9,741 nucleotides of DNA from NCBI GenBank assembly GCA_964549475.1, contig CAZJXH010000136.1, forward strand, positions 1 through 9,741, in the 5' to 3' direction. A program made the translations under genes and the position numbers. The stretch is from JBBQKF01 sp964549475. GTDB taxonomy: Bacteria; Bacillota; Clostridia; Saccharofermentanales; UBA5734. The notes under the pieces are model-generated. The model saw only the letters and a list, made by a program, of their open reading frames with translations. It was not told the origin of the DNA and made no database searches. Positions 1-5,867 of this stretch are shown here, in pieces (within the stretch, counting starts at the first letter, position 1; each line of letters starts with the position of its first letter).

Positions 1-190
1 AATCGGCCAAGATTTCAAAAACCCGTTTCATGATCGGGAGGCCGCAGATGATACCCTCTTCTTTCGCAATAAAAGAGCCTCCGATGATTTTTTCTTCATT
101 GATGGTTGAAAGAGTGGTGATATCCCCGTTTCCGATATCCTCATCCAAAGCAAGCCGAATCATTTTATCAATGGTCAAATTGTTCATCAT
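1..190 (-). CDS. nadC: Quinolinate phosphoribosyltransferase, N-terminal part (runs off window)
   Basis: This is the start of nicotinate-nucleotide pyrophosphorylase (carboxylating), which turns quinolinate and phosphoribosyl pyrophosphate into nicotinate mononucleotide in the cytoplasm. Only the first 63 codons are present. They contain the family signature LDEDIGNGDITT (residues about 15-26), followed by FIAKEEGIICGLP, the usual beginning of the N-terminal NadC domain. The start is the first of two adjacent ATGs, chosen because GGAGGG lies 7 nt upstream. It begins 20 nt after the nadB stop on the same strand, so it is almost certainly the third gene of a nadA-nadB-nadC operon. The catalytic barrel lies outside the window, so intactness cannot be judged. 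Confidence 0.93.
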   Translation of the reverse strand, partial: MMNNLTIDKMIRLALDEDIGNGDITTLSTINEEKIIGGSFIAKEEGIICGLPIMKRVFEILAD

Positions 191-210
191 TCCTGATCCC
201 TCCGGTATTT

Positions 211-1770
211 TTATTTCCCTGTCACTTCGTCGTCAACCCGGTAATGTGCTCCAATGCTTTCTTTCCGCTGGATGCTTGCGTCGGTGATTGCCATTGCTAT
301 AAGGGTCTGATTATAGGTTTCAATCCCTCTTCTTGTCTGAAGGTCCATATTATCCAGTTCCTCATATATTTCACCGAGCCGCGTCTTTGCTTCCAAAAGC
401 TCCCGCTCCTTGCGGATGATGCCGCACTTCAATGTGGTCAATGAACGGATCTCGCTGCGGAAGGGGTCGTAATCGATCTCTTTATGCTTCTTATAAATCC
501 TGGTTTCCAGCGGTTTAATCGCTGGAGTGAACAATTTGGACTGATTAATGTCGTAAACGCTCCGGCGTGCGAATACCAGGCACTCGAGAAGCGAGTTGCT
601 CGCCAGTCTGTTCGCGCCATGGACGCCTGTGCATGCAGCCTCCCCGCATGCGTACAGGCCTGGGATGTTTGTCCTGCCGTCGACATCGGTCCGGATTCCG
701 CCCATAAAGTAATGCTGTACCGGCATGACAGGAATCCAGTCTTTTGCGATGTCAAGGCCCCGTCGCATGCATTCGCCGTATATTGTCGGAAAACGGGCTT
801 TTAGAAAGTCCCTGGATTTTGTTGTGATATCCAGATAAACATGAGGAATATTGCTTCTTTTCATTTCTTTGATAATCGAACGGGAGACAATGTCTCTTGG
901 CGCGAGGTCTGCCAGAGGATGTTCTCCCTGCATGAACGGTTTCCATTGCCTGTTCCGGAGAATGCCGCCCTCGCCTCGCAGGGCTTCGGAAATAAGGAAG
1001 AACCGTCCGGTCTCATCCGGATGGACCAGAGCGGTCGGGTGGAATTGTACGAATTCCATGTCTTTGATTTCCGCGCCGGCGCGCCATGCAGCTGCAATCC
1101 CGTCGCCTGTGGCACAGACAGCGTTCGTGCTGTTCCGGAAGACACGGCCGATCCCGCCGGAAGCGACAATCACTTTTGATGAGGCAAAACAATGTGGTTT
1201 TTCCTGTTCATCCAAAACAACAATCCCGGTCACACCGTTTTCGTCTGTTAAAATGTCGGTCATGAACAATTTATTTAAAATGGTGATATTCTCCCGCTTT
1301 TTGGCGATCTCATACAGCGTACTTGTCAGATGGAATCCTGTCGCATCCCCGCCGCTGTGTAAAATCCGATTCTTGTTGTGGCCGCCCTCCCGGGTCAGAA
1401 GCAGTTTCCCGCCGCTCTTGTCGAAAGGCACATCCAGGGCGATCAACTGCTGGATATTGCTCCACGCTTCATTGACCAGGACATGAACCGCCTTTTCGTC
1501 GCAAAGTCCGGCTCCTGCGACAAGGGTATCGGTAAAATGCTGGCTTGGATCGTCATTGTCGCGGTGCGGCTCGATGACCGTTGCGATTCCGCCCTGGGCA
1601 TACATGGAGTTGCTGTGTTCCGGGCCGGATTTATTGATGACCACACATTTCAAAGACGGGTCAAGATGAAGGGCCGCATAAAGGCCTGCCGCTCCGCATC
1701 CGACAATAACCACATCGACTGCTGTTTTTTCGACATTATCCAAAGGCCCGTTATACATCATTCGTTTCAT
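211..1770 (-). CDS. nadB: L-aspartate oxidase
   Basis: This FAD enzyme oxidises L-aspartate to iminoaspartate, the first step of de novo NAD synthesis. It has 519 residues, close to the usual family length. The dinucleotide-binding motif GCGAAGLYAAL is at residues 24-34 and MYAQGGIA at 56-63. HSGGDATG is at 138-145, FVQFHPTAL (His244) at 240-248, SEALRGEGGILRN at 261-273, and APRD with Arg292 at 290-293. MPVQHYFMGG (His353) is at 349-358 and ACGEAACTGVHGANRLASNS at 374-393. His244, Arg292, His353 and Arg388 match by position the active-site His and Arg residues of the E. coli enzyme. A C-terminal helical domain follows, as in the succinate dehydrogenase/fumarate reductase flavoprotein family. 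The start has GGAAGGAT about 8 nt upstream; a second ATG lies four codons on. It sits 53 nt after nadA and 20 nt before nadC. Confidence 0.97.
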   Translation of the reverse strand: MKRMMYNGPLDNVEKTAVDVVIVGCGAAGLYAALHLDPSLKCVVINKSGPEHSNSMYAQGGIATVIEPHRDNDDPSQHFTDTLVAGAGLCDEKAVHVLVNEAWSNIQQLIALDVPFDKSGGKLLLTREGGHNKNRILHSGGDATGFHLTSTLYEIAKKRENITILNKLFMTDILTDENGVTGIVVLDEQEKPHCFASSKVIVASGGIGRVFRNSTNAVCATGDGIAAAWRAGAEIKDMEFVQFHPTALVHPDETGRFFLISEALRGEGGILRNRQWKPFMQGEHPLADLAPRDIVSRSIIKEMKRSNIPHVYLDITTKSRDFLKARFPTIYGECMRRGLDIAKDWIPVMPVQHYFMGGIRTDVDGRTNIPGLYACGEAACTGVHGANRLASNSLLECLVFARRSVYDINQSKLFTPAIKPLETRIYKKHKEIDYDPFRSEIRSLTTLKCGIIRKERELLEAKTRLGEIYEELDNMDLQTRRGIETYNQTLIAMAITDASIQRKESIGAHYRVDDEVTGK

Positions 1771-1823
1771 TGTTTTTTATCCTTCCAGCCAGTATCGGCC
1801 ATCATCGTGGGGTTTAATGGATT

Positions 1824-2732
1824 CTATATGGACAGCATCCGATCCAGGCTGCCCGACGCTCTCTTGATGATCTCCTCATCCAGTTCAATCCTGCATTGCA
1901 TTTTTTCGAGGGACAAATAGACACTGTCAAGGTTCGTCTTTTTCATATTCGGACATACCATGGCGGCATGGAGCGTATAAAATTTCTTGGAGGGACAGAG
2001 CTGCTGCAGACGGTACAGAACGCCGATTTCTGTTCCGATGATAAATTCTTTGTGTTCGGATTTTACCGCATAGTCAATGATCTGTGCGGTGCTGCCGGTG
2101 AAGTCGGCCAGGTCGACCACTCCCGGAACACATTCAGGATGTACCAGGATTGGCGTGTCAGGCCTGCTTTGACGTACTTTCTCCACATCCAGGGGAGAAA
2201 TCCTGTTATGGGTCGGACAGAATCCATCAAACAAGATGAATTTCTTGTCCGGTAAAAACCGGGATACATAGTGGCCGAGATTGCGGTCCGGCACGAAGAT
2301 AATCTCTTTCTCCTTCAGCGAGGCGACCACTTTCACTGCATTGGACGAAGTGCAGCATATATCGCTGACGGCTTTGACTTCCGCACTGGAATTGACATAA
2401 CACACCACGGCGGCATGAGGATGCTGCTTCCTTAGCTCCTCGACATCGGTCGCTGTCACCATGTCCGCCATAGGACATCCTGCATTGCGCTCCGGTATCA
2501 GCACCACTTTTTTCGGGTTTAGAATCTTGGCGGTTTCCGCCATGAACCATACGCCGCAGAAAACGATGACATCCGCATCTGCACTTTTCGCTTTTCGGCT
2601 CAATTCCAGAGAATCCCCCACAAAATCAGCGATGTCCTGCACTTCGGGCCATTGATACAGATGGGCTATGATGAGCACATTGCGCCGCTTCTTTAATTCT
2701 ATGATTTTTTGAATCAATTCCGACTCTTCCAA
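1824..2732 (-). CDS. nadA: Quinolinate synthase A ([4Fe-4S] enzyme)
   Basis: NadA condenses iminoaspartate with dihydroxyacetone phosphate to give quinolinate. The 302-residue length fits the short, three-domain NadA type. Visible motifs are HLYQWPEVQDIADFVGDSL from residue 24, CGVWFMAETAKILNP from 59, YVNSSAE from 112, HPEC at 198-201 and GTEIG at 233-237. By spacing, Cys86 (AGCPMAD), Cys172 (GFCPTH) and Cys260 (VCPNMKK) should be the three cluster ligands. His24, Tyr26, Tyr112, Asn114, His198 and Glu200 match the active-site residues known in Thermotoga maritima NadA. The start codon is TTG. It is preferred because AAGGGG lies 10 nt upstream and no in-frame ATG sits near it. The stop is TAG. 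This is the first gene of the nad operon, with its own promoter and candidate operator upstream. Confidence 0.96.
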   Translation of the reverse strand: MEESELIQKIIELKKRRNVLIIAHLYQWPEVQDIADFVGDSLELSRKAKSADADVIVFCGVWFMAETAKILNPKKVVLIPERNAGCPMADMVTATDVEELRKQHPHAAVVCYVNSSAEVKAVSDICCTSSNAVKVVASLKEKEIIFVPDRNLGHYVSRFLPDKKFILFDGFCPTHNRISPLDVEKVRQSRPDTPILVHPECVPGVVDLADFTGSTAQIIDYAVKSEHKEFIIGTEIGVLYRLQQLCPSKKFYTLHAAMVCPNMKKTNLDSVYLSLEKMQCRIELDEEIIKRASGSLDRMLSI

Positions 2733-2767
2733 GCTGTTTGTTCCCCTTATATATGATTTATTTATTA

Positions 2768-2789
2768 CTTGACAATATGATTGTTCAAA
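2768..2789. promoter_or_regulatory. Candidate operator in the nadA leader (interrupted palindrome)
   Basis: TTGACAAT (2769-2776) and ATTGTTCAA (2780-2788) form an inverted repeat around a 3-nt centre, with one extra base in the second arm. It lies at roughly +6 to +27 relative to the predicted nadA transcription start, a typical place for a repressor. In Bacillota, nad operons are often controlled by NiaR (YrxA), which responds to nicotinate. That this site belongs to NiaR is inference from position only; I cannot confirm a motif match. Confidence 0.4.
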
Positions 2790-2801
2790 TGATTAGGATT
2801 T

Positions 2802-2830
2802 ATTATATTCGTTATATTCTGAAAAATCAA
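2802..2830 (-). promoter_or_regulatory. Promoter of the nadABC operon
   Basis: On the minus strand TTGATT (2825-2830) is separated by exactly 17 nt from a perfect TATAAT (2802-2807). This is a good sigma-A-type promoter about 70 nt upstream of the nadA TTG start. Transcription would start near 2795. The -35 box begins just after the terminator of the preceding small gene, so nadA has its own transcription unit. Confidence 0.75.
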
Positions 2831-2835
2831 TGTTT

Positions 2836-2887
2836 GAAAATTAAAAGCCTTCAAACAGCCGCACTGCTGCGGGCGGATTCAAAGGCT
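2836..2887 (-). terminator. Rho-independent terminator of the small lysine-rich gene
   Basis: On the minus strand AGCCTT pairs with AAGGCT (2882-2887 with 2846-2851). An inner CCGC/GCGG stem (2859-2862 with 2869-2872) lies within, with unpaired bases between the two stems. The outer stem is followed directly by TTTTAATTTT. It sits about 75 nt downstream of the small ORF and just upstream of the nadA -35 box. Confidence 0.6.
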
Positions 2888-2960
2888 CTGTCACTGAAAA
2901 TAATATATTGATATAGTCAGATATATAAATCAACAAAAATAGGAATTCACTTTTTCATTA

Positions 2961-3068
2961 TTACTTCTTCGGTTTGGTTGGTGTAGGTAATGTTGCTGCT
3001 GGAGCTATCGTTTTTTTCTCGACTTGTTTCTTCTTTTTCTCTGGTTTCTTTGGATTTTTATCTCCCAC
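2961..3068 (-). CDS. Small lysine-rich protein of unknown function (35 aa)
   Basis: A 35-codon ORF begins with GTG, 6 nt after a perfect GGAGGTG, and ends in TAA. The product starts VGDKNPKKPEKKKK and ends TPTKPKK. It has 12 lysines, 6 prolines, 3 acidic residues and no cysteine, aromatic residue or arginine. It should be strongly basic, soluble and largely disordered. There is no signal peptide or membrane segment. Two lysine blocks (residues 4-19 and 32-35) flank an Ala/Pro/Thr stretch. It has its own extended -10 promoter, a leader hairpin and a downstream terminator, so it is more than a chance ORF. I do not recognise a function. Binding to nucleic acid or ribosomes would fit its charge but is only a guess. 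It was chosen on SD quality and flanking signals. Confidence 0.72.
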   Translation of the reverse strand: MGDKNPKKPEKKKKQVEKKTIAPAATLPTPTKPKK

Positions 3069-3074
3069 GTTGAA

Positions 3075-3081
3075 CACCTCC
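3075..3081 (-). promoter_or_regulatory. Strong Shine-Dalgarno that fixes the GTG start of the small gene
   Basis: GGAGGTG on the minus strand is a full match to the anti-SD sequence, with 6 nt to the GTG at 3068. It is the main evidence that translation starts there and not at some other codon. Confidence 0.8.
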
Positions 3082-3111
3082 GATCTCCATATAGTTATTC
3101 ATTTTAATAAT

Positions 3112-3145
3112 AGAGAGCCATTCTTGATTGTAGAATGGCATCTCT
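3112..3145 (-). repeat. 13-bp hairpin in the leader of the small lysine-rich gene
   Basis: The arm 3112-3124 and the arm 3132-3145 pair over 13 bp with one bulged base (3140), around a 7-nt loop. The hairpin lies between the predicted start of transcription (about 3160) and the SD at 3075-3081. No strong T-run follows in either direction (TATTATTAAAA on the minus side), so it is a weak terminator at best. It could be a 5' stabilising hairpin, or it could stop read-through from the upstream DUF3494 gene. Confidence 0.6.
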
Positions 3146-3166
3146 TATTAATTTGAATATAGATCA

Positions 3167-3175
3167 ATTATAACA
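3167..3175 (-). promoter_or_regulatory. Extended -10 promoter of the small lysine-rich gene
   Basis: The minus strand reads TGTTATAAT, which matches the extended -10 consensus TGnTATAAT exactly. No good -35 box sits at 17 nt, which is common for extended -10 promoters. Transcription would start near 3160, giving a leader of about 90 nt. Confidence 0.6.
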
Positions 3176-3218
3176 TAGTTTAGACTTTTCAATTCATTGG
3201 AATTTTATCCCCGCTTAT

Positions 3219-4193
3219 TTATTTTTTCTTTCTTCCCATTCTATTTTTCATTGATGCAAGGAATATCAGGATTGCACTAGCAATCAATAATCCAAAGATC
3301 AATGTGGAGTCGATCGATTTGTCGCCGGTCTGGGGAATGATTGGGGTCGGCGCGGTTGTCACTGTCGGTGTCGGCGCAGTCGTCACTGTCGGGGTCGGCG
3401 CGGTTGTCACTGTCGGGGTCGGAGTGGCTGTTGCCGCAGCATTGCATAATGCATTGGTGATGGTGTTGGTGTCCAGTGTGACCGCACCGTTTCTTGCCAG
3501 CAGCTGTCCTTGTATGGTCGCTCCTGTTTGTGCAGTGATGGATGTCAATGCAAAGATATGTCCGATAAAAGTAGAGTATGTTCCCAATGTCGCCGAGCTT
3601 GTCACCTGCCAGAAAACACGGCAGTACCGGGCGCCGTTCCGAAGCTGAATCACACTTCCGGATGCCATGATAAGATCGGAAGATGCCTGAAAAATGAAAA
3701 CCGCATCCGGATCTCCCTGTGCGTCAAGAATCAAAGGATTTGCCGCGGTCAGGTTGGCGGTATCGGCATGGCCGAATGCATATACGCCGGCGGTCAGTGT
3801 TTTTCCGCCGAGCTGGTTGTCGGTCTCGGTGAATGTTGTGGTGGGTGTCCGTCCTGCGGCATCAAGGTAGGCTGCTGTCAGATCGTTTTTCGCTTGAAGC
3901 GCGACGCTGTCATTCACGTATATTGTCCATCCTGTCATTGTCACTCCCACCAGCGCGGTGGTATATCCGGAAGCATCATGGATTCCGATGTTCCCTCCGC
4001 CTTCCGGAAGTCCTCCTGTTATGGTCGTTGATCCGGTATTGGTAACCGTGGTGCCTGCCAGAATGGCAAATGTGGATGCGGTTCCCAATTCTACTTTCAC
4101 TTCAGCTGCCATAGTCGTTCCAGGTATTGCCATAACGATAAGCATCAGAGCAATAAATAATGGCATGATTCGTTTCATTATTATCCGTTTCAT
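3219..4193 (-). CDS. Secreted DUF3494 (ice-binding-like) protein with sortase anchor
   Basis: The 324-residue product has three parts. Residues 1-29 are a signal peptide with a basic N-terminus, a hydrophobic core and a likely TMA|A cleavage. Residues 35-252 are a DUF3494 (PF11999) domain, the beta-solenoid of type 1 ice-binding proteins. It begins LGTASTFAILAGTTVTNTG and includes DAVFIFQASSDL, CRVFWQVTSSATLGT and LARNGAVTLDTNTI. Residues 256-284 are a Thr/Pro linker with three TVTTAPTP units. The C-terminus has IPQTG (286-290), a membrane span (about 296-314) and a basic tail RKKK, a sortase sorting signal. Family members bind ice or act in adhesion, and many come from non-cold habitats, so ice binding is not assured. 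The ATG at 4193 is chosen for the clean signal peptide, with AAAGGG 12 nt upstream. A TTG one codon earlier has better SD spacing. An in-frame ATG at 4271 lacks an SD. Confidence 0.92.
   Translation of the reverse strand: MKRIIMKRIMPLFIALMLIVMAIPGTTMAAEVKVELGTASTFAILAGTTVTNTGSTTITGGLPEGGGNIGIHDASGYTTALVGVTMTGWTIYVNDSVALQAKNDLTAAYLDAAGRTPTTTFTETDNQLGGKTLTAGVYAFGHADTANLTAANPLILDAQGDPDAVFIFQASSDLIMASGSVIQLRNGARYCRVFWQVTSSATLGTYSTFIGHIFALTSITAQTGATIQGQLLARNGAVTLDTNTITNALCNAAATATPTPTVTTAPTPTVTTAPTPTVTTAPTPIIPQTGDKSIDSTLIFGLLIASAILIFLASMKNRMGRKKK
3346..3417 (-). repeat. Three tandem 24-bp repeats in the DUF3494 linker
   Basis: Three nearly identical 24-bp units (3346-3369, 3370-3393, 3394-3417) plus a diverged partial fourth encode repeats of TVTTAPTP. 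Units differ at a few bases only. In-frame 8-codon repeats of this kind can gain or lose copies and so change the reach of the anchored domain from the cell wall. Confidence 0.9.
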
Positions 4194-4216
4194 CAATTTG
4201 ACCAGCCCTTTCTTTT

Positions 4217-4230
4217 TCAACGTTCGTTGA
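4217..4230. promoter_or_regulatory. Small palindrome in the DUF3494 leader
   Basis: TCAACG and CGTTGA face each other around 2 nt just upstream of the SD of the DUF3494 gene. It could be an operator or a short hairpin affecting ribosome access. It is short enough to be chance. Confidence 0.25.
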
Positions 4231-4283
4231 TGTGTACTTTTCTTCCATGATTCTGTCTTGATCATTATCATTATTCAGGGTTT

Positions 4284-4339
4284 GAATTCATTCTTTCTCG
4301 ATTATTGATATAAGCGTTTATAATAAAACGAGAGAATTC
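4284..4339 (-). repeat. Interrupted stem-loop in the DUF3494 leader
   Basis: CGAGA then GAATTC (4329-4339) can pair with TCTCG (4296-4300) and GAATTC (4284-4289), leaving a 6-nt bulge at 4290-4295 and an AT-rich loop. It starts about 12 nt after the predicted transcription start. It may be an untranslated-region element of this long leader. No known riboswitch is recognised. Confidence 0.35.
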
Positions 4340-4357
4340 TTTATCAAACCCAATTTA

Positions 4358-4386
4358 ATAGTACTACAATAACAATTATTAGTCAA
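4358..4386 (-). promoter_or_regulatory. Promoter of the DUF3494 gene
   Basis: On the minus strand TTGACT (4381-4386) is separated by 17 nt from TACTAT (4358-4363). This is one of the best sigma-A promoters in the window. Transcription would start near 4351, leaving about 158 nt of leader before the chosen ATG. Confidence 0.75.
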
Positions 4387-4477
4387 TATATATTTGTAAT
4401 TATTATTCTTACATTTATTCTAATTATTTATCAAAACATAAACAGCTGCTTTTACATAAGTCGATGAACGACATTTG

Positions 4478-4534
4478 AAAAACATAAAAACAGCCCTTCG
4501 ATCCGCTTCTTTTTCGCAAAAGGATGAAGTGCTG
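4478..4534 (-). terminator. Rho-independent terminator after the cbpA-ywbE-hydrolase genes
   Basis: CAGC, CTTC and ATCC in 4491-4504 pair with GGAT, GAAG and GCTG in 4522-4534 (12 bp, with one mismatch and one bulge). On the minus strand the stem is followed by TTTTTATGTTTTT. It lies about 140 nt downstream of the hydrolase stop. A weaker CCGG/CCGG hairpin followed by TTCTTTTG sits directly after that stop (about 4648-4671) and might also contribute. The rest of 4535-4673 shows no gene. Confidence 0.75.
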
Positions 4535-4673
4535 CATTTTATAGGGATAGCCCGATTATACGATTTCATATAGTAAAAGCAGAAATACAGTTTGCTCAGA
4601 AATAGTTTCAAACGCAAGGTAATCGTTTATATAATAAAGTGAAACAAAAGAACCGGCAGGTTAAGCCCCGGAT

Positions 4674-5567
4674 TCAGCCGTTGACAAGACGATGGATCTG
4701 GTCAATCGCCTTTTTGGACTCAGGCAGATTGAAAAGTGGCCAGATATGAAGCATTTCTTCATATTCATAATAATTGATTTCAATTCCTTTTCCTTCTGCA
4801 ATCGCTTTGAATTTTCTGGTATCTGCAAGCAGGATATCTTTTGTGCCGATAAATATGGTAATTTTGCCTAATCCGTCTACCGGACCATTAATGGGGCTCA
4901 ATAAATAATTATTGGGATTCGTATCCCCCGCATAAGACAAGCCCGCCCGTCTCAATCCCTTCACGCCCAGGATGGGATCCTGGGAATCAAGTGCCGGGAT
5001 GTCCCTGTTTCGAAGCGTTATATCAAGCCAGGGGGATATCATAATAATCTGGCTTGCCATTTCAATCTTTTCTTCTTTCATTTTTTGTGCCAGTGCAAGG
5101 GCGAATCCGCCGCCAGAGGAATCGCCCATGATAATCAGGTTTTCTCCGCCCATTTCGCTGACAAGCTTTTTATACAGGGGGATAACCATCGCAAAGGAGT
5201 CATGATAGGTGAATTCAGGCGCGACAGGGTAATCCGGTGCGATGATCGTGCAATTCAATGTCTGAGCCAGTGTCTTCAGGAATAGCCAGTGCAGCTGGTT
5301 GAACCCGTGGACATATCCTCCGCCATGTAAATATAAAATTTGTTTTTTGGTTGTTTCCAGTATCCCTTCCGGTTTTGGACTCAAATAAAAAATATTGCCC
5401 TTGCCTGTTTCCGTTTTTTCGATATCAAGGCTTGCATACAGGCTTTTCGGAGGCTCATTCAAATCCCCTTTGCCGAATGTTCGCCGGTTGAACATTTTCT
5501 CAAAGGAATCCTTTACATGCAATGATCTCAATACCAAATCCAGCACGACACTCCATGCACTTGCCAT
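4674..5567 (-). CDS. Alpha/beta hydrolase fold-3 family esterase
   Basis: This 297-residue protein belongs to the hormone-sensitive-lipase-like carboxylesterases (Abhydrolase_3). HGGGYVHG (81-88) is the oxyanion-hole motif. GDSSGG (148-153) gives the nucleophile Ser150. Asp244 in GTKDILLAD and His274 in EMLHIWPLF complete a catalytic triad. DYPVAPE (112-118) is also typical. It should hydrolyse short acyl esters in the cytoplasm; the substrate cannot be read from sequence, and no signal peptide is visible. The start at 5567 is chosen because AAGGGGA lies 6 nt upstream. An in-frame ATG six codons earlier (5585) has a poorer site. It follows ywbE by 77 nt on the same strand with no obvious promoter between, so it is probably cotranscribed. 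It ends in TGA, evidence that TGA is a stop here. Confidence 0.9.
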   Translation of the reverse strand: MASAWSVVLDLVLRSLHVKDSFEKMFNRRTFGKGDLNEPPKSLYASLDIEKTETGKGNIFYLSPKPEGILETTKKQILYLHGGGYVHGFNQLHWLFLKTLAQTLNCTIIAPDYPVAPEFTYHDSFAMVIPLYKKLVSEMGGENLIIMGDSSGGGFALALAQKMKEEKIEMASQIIMISPWLDITLRNRDIPALDSQDPILGVKGLRRAGLSYAGDTNPNNYLLSPINGPVDGLGKITIFIGTKDILLADTRKFKAIAEGKGIEINYYEYEEMLHIWPLFNLPESKKAIDQIHRLVNG

Positions 5568-5573
5568 CGGTGA

Positions 5574-5580
5574 TCCCCTT
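5574..5580 (-). promoter_or_regulatory. Shine-Dalgarno that fixes the hydrolase start
   Basis: AAGGGGA on the minus strand lies 6 nt before the ATG at 5567 and inside the longer reading frame that would start at 5585. This favours the shorter protein. Confidence 0.65.
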
Positions 5581-5609
5581 TCCATTCATCCGGTCCGTTG
5601 TATTTTATC

Positions 5610-5663
5610 GGATTTCTCCCTTTATTGAGGAAGGATTTCTCTTTTTATTGAGGAAGGATTTCT
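5610..5663 (-). repeat. 23-bp tandem repeat (about 2.4 copies) at the 3' end of ywbE
   Basis: A 20-bp core is identical at 5621-5640 and 5644-5663 (period 23), followed on the minus strand by a partial copy (5610-5617). The copy at 5644-5663 encodes the last YwbE residues and its stop codon; the next copy is untranslated. A period of 23 is not a multiple of three, so it is a DNA duplication and not a protein repeat. Confidence 0.9.
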
Positions 5664-5842
5664 TTGACCCGGCCTACAATTCCACCAGCAAGCAGGACCT
5701 TGATCCCATGCGGGTGTGTCGGAGAATTGGTAAGGATCCGTTCCACTGTTCCTTCTGTCAGTTTTCCACTTTTTTGATCCTGTTTTTGGACAATTCTGAC
5801 GCGGCTTCCCGGCTTTATGCTGCCACGGTTTTTCCCATCCAT
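5645..5842 (-). CDS. ywbE: YwbE family protein (DUF2196)
   Basis: This 65-residue protein matches the small YwbE family of Bacillota over its whole length. It starts with a basic stretch and IKPGSRVRIVQKQDQKSG, then has TEGTVERILTNSP, the hallmark THPHGIKVLL and a closing GGIVGRVKEIL. The fold looks like a small beta-barrel. No biochemical function is established as far as I know, and I infer none. GAGAGG lies about 8 nt before the ATG. It starts 25 nt after the J-protein stop and is followed by the hydrolase, so the three probably form an operon. Its last codons sit in a tandem duplication that continues past the stop. Confidence 0.93.
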   Translation of the reverse strand: MDGKNRGSIKPGSRVRIVQKQDQKSGKLTEGTVERILTNSPTHPHGIKVLLAGGIVGRVKEILPQ

Positions 5843-5867
5843 TTTTTGAGCCTCTCTTCTTGTCGCT

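Noticed and set aside
841..1486. Long plus-strand frames opposite nadB
   Set aside because: They are antisense shadows of a strongly conserved nadB and match no family I know.
1824..2732. NadA carries HLYQ and CGVWFM where HYYQ and CGVHFM are often seen
   Set aside because: The catalytic His24 and Tyr26 and all three cluster cysteines are kept, and the changed positions vary within the family, so this is not evidence of lost function.
2769..2774. A plus-strand TTGACA as a -35 box
   Set aside because: No -10 box lies at suitable distance and no plus-strand gene follows; the bases are better explained as an arm of the palindrome.
4194..4271. An N-terminal extension of 26 residues on the DUF3494 protein
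   Set aside because: The ATG at 4271 has no SD and the extension would precede a complete signal peptide, so the segment is treated as leader.
4420..4617. 65-codon minus-strand reading frame with cysteines and aromatics
   Set aside because: It overlaps the clear terminator at 4478-4534, has no SD and no recognisable domain.
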